Shown piece after piece: positions 1 to 10,500 of a DNA stretch of 31,802 nucleotides. Each line of letters begins with the position of its first letter. The stretch's first letter is position 1. The DNA lies in NCBI GenBank assembly GCA_001579985.1, contig LRSR01009982.1, positions 1-31,802 of the forward strand, read 5' to 3'. Position numbers and translations under genes: made by a program. Source of the DNA: Hypsibius dujardini. Its lineage: Eukaryota > Tardigrada > Eutardigrada > Parachela > Hypsibiidae. Under the pieces are notes generated by a model, which worked only from the letters and a program-made list of their open reading frames with translations, had not been told where the DNA came from and searched no databases.

Positions 1-1
1 C

Positions 2-34
<33 letters not shown>

Positions 35-57
35 GCCTGTCTGTCTGTCTGTCTGTA
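1..57 (+). repeat. (CTGT)n microsatellite in carbonic anhydrase intron
   Basis: Uninterrupted CTGT units with one CTGC variant. The array lies about 90 bp upstream of the carbonic anhydrase acceptor at 144/145 and is pyrimidine-rich on the sense strand. Confidence 0.95.
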
Positions 58-144
58 TTTTTTTTCTGGCGTCTGTTCGATTCTGCAACTGGTAATTTCG
101 TTCGATCCATCGTTCTTATCCACAAACCACCTCCCTCTATGCAG

Positions 145-506
145 TGGTGATGTTCAACGCGATTTTGCCGGGCCTTCACTTGACTGGCCTCCTTGCGCAG
201 TTGGATGCCAGTCCGAGCTATTACCGCTACTCCGGCTCGCTGACCACACCACCCTGCGCGGAAGTCGTCGTGTGGTCTGTCCTGAAAGATCCCATTCTGA
301 TCTCCGATGAGCAGTTGGCCATCTTCCGCTCGCTGGAAGGCGACGATGGTAAACTCATTGATTCAAACTTCCGGCCTCTCCAGGATCTCAACAAGAGACA
401 GATTTCCCTGTTCTCGTCGGGAGGAGATAAGGGTGGTGATACCGAAGGCACCGTGCCCCCTACAGCTGCCTACCCGGCTCCCACAACTGCTCAAAAAAAA
501 TACTAG
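145..506 (+). CDS. alpha-carbonic anhydrase, C-terminal exon (partial gene)
   Basis: This is the last coding exon of an alpha-type carbonic anhydrase, which hydrates CO2 to bicarbonate at a zinc site. The exon opens after a CTCTATGCAG acceptor with two bases completing a split codon, and ends with TAG at 504-506. It shows the family hallmark YRYSGSLTTPPCAE, whose first T of LTT corresponds to the gatekeeper Thr199 of human CA II, then VVVWSVLKDPILISDEQL and an NFRPLQDLNKRQ stretch equivalent to the C-terminal NWRPAQPLKNRQ. The Cys in PPCAE is typical of secreted or membrane CAs such as CA IV, IX and XII, so an extracellular enzyme is inferred. The three zinc histidines would lie in upstream exons outside the window. 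A short Gly/Pro/Thr-rich tail follows the domain, with no hydrophobic GPI or membrane segment. Confidence 0.9.
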
Positions 507-1062
507 AACCCAGACTACTATTTAAAAATTTTTTATGTATGTTCGCCAATTTTAGCTGCAGAAACAAGCAGCATCTGTTGATCTAGTCCTCGTGCAAGTC
601 TGAATTGATTAGTTTTCAGCACACTTTGTGATACAGCTCTGACTGATGCGAGGGCCCAAAAAAGTCTGGGTCAAATTTTTTATGACTTGAAATTAAAAAG
701 TAGTAGGAATAGGGATCCCAAAAACTCAATTTTTCTGGCCGACGAATTAATTTTTTTTATCGATAAATCAGTTGTTTTTTAGTCAAGTAAGAATTAGATA
801 ACTTTAGATTTTCAGTTAAGCCTTTTTTAGCAAATAAGATTTTTAGTTTAGTCCTAGTCAAAATAAGATAATGTTTTTAGTTGTTTCCATTTAAATCCCT
901 AGTGACAAAAAACGGTCAGCTATTTTCCAGAAGAAAAAAAATTAGAATTGTGAAAAAAACGTTTCAACTTAATTTTAGCCTAATCTTTTCAGTTTAGGGT
1001 TTGCCAACCCTTGTGGGAAAGAGATTATTTTCGTAAACTTCGATCACCAGAAAATGTGTACG
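507..1062. other. 3' flank of carbonic anhydrase, no gene seen
   Basis: AT-rich sequence with many T and A runs follows the stop codon. It presumably contains the 3' UTR. I see no clear AATAAA signal near the stop and no further coding exon. Confidence 0.5.
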
Positions 1063-1398
1063 TACACACGTGGCAAAAACCTTGCGCTAACCGAGTCAAG
1101 CCATTACACTCGTTGCATGGCTCTCGTACACAGCCTCTCGAGTTGAAGTGCTTAATTCGGTCAGCACAAGGTTTTCCCCACGAGTTGAAGTGCTTAATTC
1201 GGTCAGCGCAAGGTTTTTGCCACGAGTAAAAGTGCTTAATTCGGTCAGCACAAAGTTTTTCCCACGAGTGGAAGTGCTTAATTCGGTCAGCACAAGGTTT
1301 TCCCCACGAGTTGAAGTGCTTAATTCGGTCAGCGCAAGGTTTTTGCCACGAGTTAAAGTGCTTAATTCGGTCAGCACAAGGTTTTTGCCACGTGTGTA
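1063..1398. mobile_element. MITE with CACGTG tips (copy A), 3' arm expanded to six tandem units
   Basis: The left end reads TACACACGTGGCAAAAAC followed by CTTGCGCTAACCGAGT, and the right end is its inverse, ending TTTTTGCCACGTGTGTA. Between them the right arm (GAGTTGAAGTGCTTAATTCG, then GTCAGCRCAAGGTTTTYSCC) is repeated six times with a period of about 42 bp, starting near 1138. Other copies in the window carry this arm only once. No transposase is encoded; the long translated frames across it come from the tandem units. Confidence 0.85.
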
Positions 1399-1642
1399 AA
1401 TACTAATTCCAACATGCTGAGTTCTGCTAAAGAGAGCAGAACGTTCGGTGTCGATGGTGAAAACTCGCTTGGATAATACCGAACTCACTTTTGTTGGAAC
1501 ATCCAGGCCCCACGAGTAAAATAACACATAAAAGTTAAAATGTTGAATAATAAACAACAATGAAAGAGCTTAAAACTCACTATACAACAACAGTCTCTCA
1601 GGGTTGACACACGTTTGTGTTTGCACTGCAATTAATTTACAT
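1399..1642. other. spacer between MITE copy A and the MKK7 stop codon
   Basis: Mostly the 3' flank of the minus-strand MKK7 gene. I see no coding sequence and no confident polyadenylation signal. Confidence 0.4.
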
Positions 1643-2091
1643 TCAATTGCGGACTACGTTATATTGCTTTCTTGGCAATGGTGCTGTGGATGGAACGTTG
1701 GCGGAGGACCGGAAAATGGATCGTGTCGTCTCGACGAACCACGTCTTCTGCGGGGTTTGAGGGGTCTGCGGCGAGGACTTCACCGGGGTCGGCGGGAGTG
1801 AATCGACCGGTGTGAGGAAGTCCGCGTGGAAGGCCGGATACAAGTAGACTTGCTTGACCCACGCGGCTACGTCCACGTTGACCAGTTCGTAGCGGACGAT
1901 GAAAGCGTGATCGAGAAGCTTTCGGTATTTGGGGCGGCGCTTGTAGTCCTTGATGAGACTGCGAGTGAAAACGAGCCCGATAAACAGACAACAAGATAGA
2001 CCAACAACACCAGACAGCAACTAACGAACCAGACAGATAGACAGACAGACGACAGACAGACAGACAGACAGACAGATAAGACAGACAGATA

Positions 2092-2126
<35 letters not shown>

Positions 2127-5100
2127 TAAGACAGACAGATAAGACAGACAGACAGACAGACAGACAGACCAAATGTAGACAGGCAGAAATACAGAAAGGC
2201 AGACCGACAGACACAGACAGTCCGAGACGCCGTTAGCAGCGCCAGTAGTACAACCCCCTGAGAAGATGTTATTCACTCCAGGAGACACTTAAGTAGGCCG
2301 ACAAGGCAGACAGCTAGAAGACAACGTGAGAGGCCAACAAATACATATACATGTAGACAAAAAGGCAACCAGACAGACAATCAGACAGCTAAACAGATAG
2401 TAGGACAAAGAGACAAAGAGACAACTAGAGAGAGAAACGGACAGACAGACAAGGAGACTGACTAAAAGACAATTAAAGGGACAACTAGCAGGCCGAACAA
2501 CAGACAGAAATAAAAAGTGCCCACATAGACAGATGAGCTCGAGGAAAGAACAGAGGCGAAGCACTTCGTACCAGTCTTTGACGAAAGCGCAAAAGTCCAT
2601 GGAGAAGCCGCGATGCGAGGGCAGCGCAGGCGGTTGATCATCGAGTATCTTCGTTAAAACCTCGAAATCCGTCTTGCAGTTCTTGTACGGCAACTCGCCG
2701 GTTGCCAGCTCAACCAAGGAGATTCCAAAGCTCCACACATCCGCCCGGATGTCGTAGTCGGGCCGGTTCGGATCAGCGGGACAAATCCTCTCGGGCTATC
2801 GGGGCGCGGAAAACAAGAATAAGACCAGCACGCCGCGAGGACAGCCTTCAGATCACACACAAAAGGGACTATAACAGAATACGCACCGCCATGTAAGCCG
2901 CACATCCGGCGCAGCGAGTTTTCGCCTTGGAATCCACCAGACGACCGCTAATCCCAAAATCACAGAGCTTAAAGGTACCTTTAGAGGGACAAAATACGCG
3001 CATCATTAACAGCTCCAAGGCATGTGACCTCGAGAGTATTTCCGGTCTGTCAAACAAAGCACACTATCCGCCAGAATAAGGCATATCAGCCAGACAGACA
3101 GACAACCAGTCAGACAGACAAACAAGCAGACAGACAATCAGGCAGACAGACAGACAATCAGTCAGACAGACAAACAGGCAGACAGACAGACAATCAGTGA
3201 GACAGACAAGTCAGTGACATGCATGCTCAGTGGACCGCCAGACAGACAGAGAGACACCATGACAACAGATAGACACAGAAAGTCAGACAAATTAGTCTGA
3301 GGCATACGACTGAGCGACATAAAGAGATAGCAAGCTGTCATCTTCCAATGCTGTCTTTGAGGCACGAAATACGTATAGGTACCTTTTGAGTCGATTAGGA
3401 TGTTTGAGGGCTGCAAAAAAGGAGAAGAGCACAGTAAATACGCCGTCAATGTAATGTTTACTTGCTTCCCCAGCTAACGTACTTTGACATCTCTGTGGAT
3501 GACTCCGTGAGTCTCCTTCAAATAATTCAATGCCTTGAGGACCTACGGGAAGGAACAGCCCATGAGACGAAGTAAAAGTGATAGCAAGAAAGTAAATCCA
3601 TAATTCAAGAGAAAATTGGATCATCAATAGCACAAAGGCAGAGAGGGCCTGTCAACAAAAGTCGCCGATTTTCTGGCACAAAAAATCCATCTTTCAAGTT
3701 GCAAGGGACAATCAGCCGAAACTTACTGGTAATTGAAACACGAAAAATCAATCCGAAGCACAAGCGTCCATGTCAACTCAGCAGCTTGGACAAACACATC
3801 CACCCACACAGACAGACAGACAGAGAGTCAGTCAGTCTGTCAGTTCACTCACCGAAACAGCGCACTTTCCCAGAATCTTCTCCGGGAGCGGCGATTTTGT
3901 CCGCTTCAGCAGCTTGTCCAAACAAGTGGCCATCAATTCCATACAGATCCACACTTCGCTCTGCGGGACCGAAAATCGATTAGATCCACACAGAAATAGG
4001 CAAGCAAAAGTTAATTTGCCCCGTCGTGTGGTTGTTGACGGCCTTACATCCGTGACAAAACATCCCACACACTGGACAATATGCGGGCAATCATGGCTCT
4101 TCAGGACGACATCCAAATCCCGAATGATCCGTTTGTTTTCTTCTTGGTTGCCGGACTTACGCATCACCTACGTACACGAAACGAGAGTGAGAATGACAGT
4201 CATCCAAATCATCTGCTGCTTCAATTACAAACAGACCAGATGATGAGTAAGCAGGCAGACATACAACGACAGAGCCAGACAGACACTGACATAACATAAA
4301 CGGATAGACCGATAGGCAGGCAGACAGGCAGACAGGCAGACAGACAGACTAACAAACAGGTAGGCAGGTAGGCAGACAGACAAACAGACAGTCAGACAGT
4401 CAGTCAGACAGACAGACAAGTAGGCAGGTAGGTAGGTAGGCAGGTAGACAGACAAACAGATAGTCAGACAGACAGATAGGCAGGTAGGCAAGTAGGCAGG
4501 CAGACAGACAAACAGACAAGCAGGTTCGCGAGGCAGGCAAAACTGATGCGGAGGTAGGTATATTCTGTCACACAATTTAAAGAACACATTTGTCGACATA
4601 TAAACGATTATAAACATTGCTGGAAAGCAAAATCAATAATTCACAATTTGCATGGAGAGTGGATTAAGAGCAGTAAGGGACACAAAAATGAAGAGATACC
4701 ACCGCCGTCTACTTACTTTGACAGCCAACACGTCGCCGGTTTTTTTGAAACGCATCTTGATGACAGTTCCGCACGTCCCATGGCCAAGTTCACCGAGACT
4801 CTCGAGGTCCTCAATCGACGAGTCGTATTTCTTTCCGCGGATCGTGATGATGTTGGTTTTCTTGATGATCTCGCTGAGCTTTTCTTCGTATTCCACCCTG
4901 CAAAGGAAAGAGAAGACCATCAACGCGGTAAATCGATAAAACTGTCCTTATCAAAATTGCTTTTCATCAGCGGCATCTGAAAGAACTGACCTGCTGCTAC
5001 TGCAGAAGAAAAGACCCCGCAAAATCAGCACTCAATCGACAAGCTGATCAATCAATCAGCCAATGAATAAGCCAATGAATCAATCAATGACCAAATCAAT

Positions 5101-6262
5101 CAACCACTCAATGACCTAATCAATCAATCAATCGACAAGCCTATCAATCAATCAATCAATCAACCGATCAATCAGGAACAGGATCAATTTTCGGAAAAGA
5201 CGAGGACAAAATGTGCTTGAAAACAGGACATACTTGTGGTCTTCTCCCTTGTTTGACGAAATGGCCGCGTTGGCGTACACTCCAGGGGGAAGGGAGGCGC
5301 CTGCCAGCTCCAGTTTTCGTTGTCTTGTGAGGCGGAAAGAATCCCGAAATCCCAGTAATGAAGGTGCTGCGTTCTCACCACTGGTATCCGGCGTTAATGC
5401 GCGACCCATGGCAGGTCCGACCGTCGAGTGGTTCATCAACACTGAACGTACGGCAACAGAAAAGTGTGAAAACGCTAGTATAAACAGGCCACCTTTCAAT
5501 CAATTCACGAACTAACTCAATAATCAACAATCAATCGAAGGCACTAACCGAAAAGCCTTCAACGACAATTCAATTAAACAAGACACTATGTGCTGCTTTA
5601 CAGCGGTTTGCGCTGTTTTCAAATCGACTTCAGAACGCCCACCTTTTTTGTTAGAGATAGCAAAATTAACAAAGACAAACCCAAGTAAAATTAACCTTGA
5701 TTCGCGGAATTCAATCAATCAATCGGCCAATCAAAGCCAAATCATACTAATAAAGCGAAAAGGCTCTGATGTTCGACGCTAATGATAATATCCATCTGTT
5801 CCGTTCTTAATGAACTTCAAAAGATAAACTAATTTTTTAGTTAGAGATTGCAAAGATAAATAAAAAAACCTCAGCAAAAATAACCTTGGTTTGCGACTTG
5901 TTGGCTATTCAAACCAAGTAACCACAACCAACAATCAATCAACAATCAATCAGAGGCTCATTTAGCAAGCCGAATTCGACAACAGTTCAATCAACCAAAG
6001 GCTCTCGTGCTAATATACATTCACCCCGCACTCTTTATTTTAAACCGAATTTGCCAGGAACTTTTTCATCACCCTTACATGGACGAGGCTTTTTCCGGGT
6101 GACTGATGGACTGGAGAGGTTGAAATTCAACGGCAGTTCGGGCGGTTCCCTCGCGGACGGCGCCATCTTCGCTTCGGAAGTTTCCTTGGCTGAAGCATTC
6201 TCCGCCTGAATCCGCACTTCCAGCTCGCGAATTTTCACCAGAAAAACATCATCCATATCCAT
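1643..6262 (-). CDS. MAP2K7: MAP kinase kinase 7 (JNK kinase), complete, 10 exons
   Basis: This dual-specificity kinase phosphorylates JNK in the cytosolic stress/JNK cascade. Exons read on the minus strand are 6262-6079, 5441-5234, 4897-4717, 4167-4048, 3960-3853, 3542-3483, 3410-3383, 2978-2887, 2795-2572 and 1958-1643. All junctions are GT-AG and all phases agree, giving 506 aa (human about 419-435). The start was chosen for its CCACCATGG context. Residues 8-32 form a helical N-terminus like MKK7, followed by a JNK-docking-like AREPPELPLNFNL (37-49). The kinase domain shows the glycine loop GELGHGTCG (166-174), AVK with Lys191, HRDVK (283-287), DFG (303-305), the MKK7-type activation loop SKAKT (Ser313, Thr317) and GCAAYMAPER. 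C-terminal KRRPKYRKLLDH and VDVAAW match the DVD docking region. SKAKT and GTCG argue for MKK7 rather than MKK4 or MKK3/6. The C-tail is Pro/Thr-rich (PQTPQTPQ). Confidence 0.95.
2033..2215. repeat. (ACAG)n array in last MKK7 intron
   Basis: Tetranucleotide ACAG on the plus strand, hence CTGT on the MKK7 sense strand, interrupted by ATAAGACAG units. It lies just upstream of the acceptor for the last MKK7 exon (at 1958) and may serve as an extended pyrimidine-rich tract. Confidence 0.9.
2290..2530. repeat. degenerate ACAG-type array in MKK7 intron
   Basis: Decayed ACAG/AACA units (for example CAGACAGACAAGGAGA) in the same intron as the purer array. The translated Cys-Leu-Ser-rich minus-strand frames here are repeat artefacts. 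Confidence 0.7.
3089..3290. repeat. (ACAG)n array in MKK7 intron between the microexon and exon 8
   Basis: ACAGACAGACAATCAG-type units, pyrimidine-rich on the MKK7 sense strand. Confidence 0.85.
3383..3410 (-). other. 28-nt microexon of MKK7
   Basis: The exon encodes PSNILIDSK plus one base and sits between HRDVK and G/TFKLCDFG. A TTTTTTGCAG acceptor and a G|GTACCT donor bound it. Without it the catalytic loop would lose its conserved PSNIL segment and the frame would shift, so it must be constitutive for an active kinase. Confidence 0.85.
4295..4530. repeat. ACAG/GCAG/GTAG tetranucleotide array in MKK7 intron
   Basis: Mixed ACAG, GCAG and GTAG units in the intron between exons 3 and 4 of MKK7. 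It is again C/T-rich on the sense strand. Confidence 0.9.
5035..5175. repeat. (AATC)n-rich array in MKK7 intron
   Basis: AATCAATCAACC-type repeats in the intron between exons 2 and 3. Scattered AATC units also occur near 5505-5545, 5708-5735 and 5930-5955. Confidence 0.85.
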
Positions 6263-7231
6263 GGTGGGTAATACTGGCGGCCGGGACTGGGATTTATGCT
6301 GGCGCGTCAACTACTTCATTATCCGGGAGTAATAAACGAATGAACGGGGAAGAGGAGAAATATGTGCTCGATGAAAAAAAGAAATGTTAATTCCTTCTCC
6401 AGCAGCACGCGACCGACTGACAGCAGGCTTCACAAAAGCAAAGATAGCAGCACACGAGCGAATGAATGCCAAATCACGTAACAGACATGCCCCTGGAATA
6501 TACAAACAGACACACACACACCTGGCAAAAATCTTGCGATAACCGAATCAAGAATTTTAACTCGTGACTGTGTACAATAGCCGTGCGACGAATGAGTGTA
6601 ATGGCTTAACTCGGTTAGTGCAAGGTTTTTGCCACGTGTGTATACTGACACACACACAGCAGCAGCGGCGGAGGAATGCACGGCTTCTGTACGGAGGTCG
6701 GTCGGAAATTTTTATGAGCAGTCAGAAATCGATTGATCTTTTCTGCGCGTCGTGTTGACGAGAAGTGAAGAATTAACATCTGCTAGTAGGATTAAATGAC
6801 CGGGTGGGTAGCAAGCAGTTCTACGGAAAGCCCAGGTTGAAATAAACGGGTTTTATTCGCTGACTGCGTAATGGGCGTGCCCTTGGAATGGAATTCCACT
6901 GGAATTCCACGGACTTCCATGATACGGTGGAATTATATTCTCACCGCGTTCGCCGTGCCGACGTGCAGTTCAGAACTAAGTTAATAACTGCCAGTGGTCA
7001 CTGGCCAATTCGCCCGTAGGTGTGCACGCATTTACTCCCAAAGAAAAAGCTAATGGATACTTTCTTCAGTTCCACGTTCCACCGTTGCCCGGTTGGGAAC
7101 GTGGAATTGCATGGATTTCGATATGTACTGTGCCTGGGCTGGGGCTTGGGAATAGCTGGGCTGGTTCTGAGGGCCCCTTATCAAAATCGATCAGCTGATT
7201 TTTGACGATAGACATTTCGTCACCGGGAAAA
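6263..7231. promoter_or_regulatory. divergent 5' region between MKK7 and FPGS
   Basis: About 970 bp separate the start codons of two genes transcribed away from each other, so both promoters and 5' UTRs must lie here or in unseen upstream exons. A MITE copy occupies 6513-6642. Around 6886-6930 there are palindromic GGAATTCCAC/GTGGAATT motifs. I recognise no TATA box with confidence. Confidence 0.45.
6513..6642. mobile_element. MITE with CACGTG tips (copy B)
   Basis: The left arm starts within an ACACAC run and reads CCTGGCAAAAATCTTGCGAT with AACCGA following. The right arm reads AACTCGGTTAGTGCAAGG, then TTTTTGCCACGTGTGTA. The spacer holds GTACAATAGCCGTGCGACG. It is a slightly diverged member of the family. 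Confidence 0.8.
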
Positions 7232-7485
7232 ATGCCGCTGGGCCAAATGGCGATGTTGCGACGATTACGCCATTTCTCAACACTCAGAACAGCTTTTTTT
7301 GATGTAGATAATTTTTCGGATTTGTTGACCCCATTTTGCTTTTTCGAACCTTTTCGGCGGGGGCTCCATTCAGAAACAGCAGCGAAAAGAATGACTCGGT
7401 TGCGGACTTATCAGGTGAGAGCCTCACAAAGTCAGACAATCAAGCAATCGAACGCCGACGTATGTTGTTATATTTCGCGCAATCT

Positions 7486-7552
<67 letters not shown>

Positions 7553-10500
7553 GCTCTAAATTCTGCTTATTATTTACTCGCTTGCTGTTCAGGACGCCAT
7601 TGTGGCTCTGAATTCGCTGCAAAGCAACGCACAAGCCATCGAAAAGTCGCGGAAAGAACGAGGATCGAATGTTTCTAAGAATATTCCCTGGATGGAGCGT
7701 CTTTTACACATCATGGAGATAAAGGTAATTTTTAAAAAATGTAAATTTTATTCTTTTGAAGTCTTTTCCCATTTTCCCTCTCACTCTCATTGCTGTATTA
7801 AATTTAGTTTGTGGAGTTGTTTCGTCTTGCTAAAAACTAAATATGTTGTGGTTCAATTCAAAGCAGCGAAGGCATCAACAGGTGCTTCTTCATTTTGCTT
7901 GACCTAGCAATGGATTGATTGATTGATTGTTTAAAATCGTTGATTGTGCCGATCGATTGATTGATTGCTTAAAATAGTTGATTGTGCCGATTGATTGATT
8001 GATTGTTTGAAACCGTTGATTGTGCTGATCGATTGATTGATTGTTTAAAATAGTTGATTGTGCCGATCGATTGATTGATTGTTTGAAATCGTTGATTCTA
8101 CTGATTGATTGATTGATTGATTGATTAGCTCGAGGATCTGGACACGCTGAATATCATCCACGTCAGCGGAACAAAAGGCAAAGGCTCGACGTGCGCCTTC
8201 ACGGAGAGTCTCCTGCGGAATTTGGGCTACTCAACCGGCTTTTTTAGCTCACCCCATTTGGTGGCTGTCCGAGAGCGAATCCGCTTAAACGGCAAACCGA
8301 TCAGCGAGGCGATGTTTAGCAGCTATTTCTGGCCGGTTTTCGATCGACTCTCCCAACATTGTCCACCTGAGGAGATGCCGCCGTATTTCAAATTTCTCAC
8401 CATTTTGTCCTTCTACATCTTCCTGCGGGAAAAAGTGAGTCCCAATCGGCAAGAGCGGCACAACTAAACACGTGGCGAAAACCTCGGCCGACCGAATTAA
8501 AGCCAACTTTTCACTAGCGCCCAGCAAAAATGAGTGGTCGGAGTTTGAGCCACTTTCGGCCCTTGCGTTCAGCTGTTTTCGACCACAGCTGACCACAGCA
8601 CTCGTTACTCCGTCGATTGCTTGATTGACTTTGAATTATTTTGGCGATCTTCTCGATTGATTCATTGATTTTTGCGGAGATCGTATGATGAGTCGACCTT
8701 TGAGGCCCACGGAAGTCCGCGTAATTTTTCGATTGCCCGACGAAGAAGAATTCTCGTACGAAAAGATCAGTGGAATTTTCGGTAAGGGCGTCGACTGGGC
8801 GGGGAGAGTCGCGAGAAAGCGCAACCGAAATGAAACGCCAAAAGTTGGCCAAATTATGATTTGCATAATACTGGTGTTAAATCAATGAATCAAGCGATTT
8901 GAGTATGAGCTGCACGCATTGGCCGAAATTGGCACAAACTCCGACCACCTCATTTTGCTGGGCGACGGTAAAAACATTGGCTCGACTGGTAGTTTGGCCT
9001 GTACAGGAGTTTGTGGGGTAAAGTGGGCAGGGCATTGATTGATAGATTGCTGATTATTAATCCGCAATTAATCAAACAATCAAACAATCGAGTCATATAC
9101 AGGCCAAGCTAGAATCTTTTTTCGGCCACCGTCCAAACGTTTATCCAAATTGTCACCCCCATTTTTAAGCAGTCTCGCAGCCTTCATTTGTGACAAAAGA
9201 GGAGGGAAATCGGGCGAGAACCCACCTAGGTTTCCTTGTGAGCTAGAGAAATTATTAAAGTGCCGAAAGCGCGGGAAGGTTATTTTTATTCATTTTTCAC
9301 TGCAAAAATATCGATTTTAAAATTTGGCATGCTTTTATATAGTTCCATTTTGCATTCTCCCATTCAAAATTTAATTTCGAATCGAAATGGCGTTACCCAC
9401 GAGGTGTGCTCGAGAGTCCGAGTGCGGAACCATTTTTCACATCTAAAAATGAACTGAACTGAACGGAACAGGGACAGCTGAGCCCCGCCTCCCTCGGTAT
9501 GGCCCTGAACTCGGTTGAACATTCAATCTGATTCACTCTTCTCTGATTGGCTCATTTCGTACAGCTTATTGGTTGTGCTCGATCGATTGATTGTACAGTC
9601 GTGCTTTTCCGTGTATTTCTCCCTACAGTGCTAATTTGGTCAACGGGGCTGAAAAGGCACTGCCCGGGTTGGTTAAAATTTACGGGTAGGGCAGAAAAGT
9701 GTCCCTTGCAATCGCGAGCCCACGGTCGTACGGTATGACTGTTTTCCCAGGTTGACGTTGCTGTCGTTGAAGTGGGAATCGGCGGCGCCTACGACAGCAC
9801 CAACGTGATCCGTAACCCCGTCGTCTGCGGCGTCTCCTCGCTCGGCTTCGACCACATGACCCTGCTGGGTCAAACTCTAACGGAAATCGCCTGGCACAAG
9901 GCCGGAATTTTTAAACCGGCATGCCCGGCCGTGACGGTCCCGCAGCCGCCGGAAGCGATGGACGTCCTCACTAAGCAGGCCGATAAGATCGGCGCGCCGT
10001 TGTTCATCGCACCGCCCTTAGACTGCTACCCCACGGAGAGTGGGGCACCGTTGAAGCTCGGCATCGACGGGGAAGTCCAAAGTTTAAACGCCTCTTTGGC
10101 GCTGCAGCTTTGTAGGTGCGAAAGATGAAACGCTTTGGCTGACCACAAATAATGTTTAGTTGGTAGTGCTGCTTTAAGAAATGGATCAAATTACTAAACG
10201 TTTTTGTACCAAACGAAACGTCACGTTCTGTCATCCATCTGTGCGTAGGATGTGGATAAGCCGTCGAGGAAAACAGATTGGAATGGGAGTGCCTGTAGAT
10301 GAGCCACCTGCGCTCCCGGCATTCGGAATAACATCAACCCTTGCAACGGCCCTGGAGACCTGTAGATGGCCTGGTCGCTTCCAACGACTCCGTCGCAGTT
10401 CGGTGGAGTTCTACCTCGACGGGGCCCACACGAAGGAGAGTGTGCGACATTGTGCGGACTGGTATCAGAAGACTCGCTCGAAGGAGCCCTCCGTCCGGAG

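Noticed and set aside
1096-1560. Minus-strand frame of 154 codons with repeated ALTELSTSTRGKN motif
   Set aside because: It is the translation of the tandem MITE arms of copy A. The same motif appears at every MITE copy and carries no independent coding evidence.
1659-2288. Long minus-strand frames rich in Cys-Leu-Ser-Val (also at 2289-2738, 4225-4617 and plus-strand 28805-29171)
   Set aside because: They are translations of CTGT/ACAG arrays and the composition follows the tetramer; only the exon portions explained by MKK7 or the NYN gene are real.
8685-8888. 67-codon plus-strand frame in FPGS intron 3 with acidic and basic stretches
   Set aside because: It matches nothing in FPGS between REK and VDVAVVEVG, and flanking exons join correctly without it.
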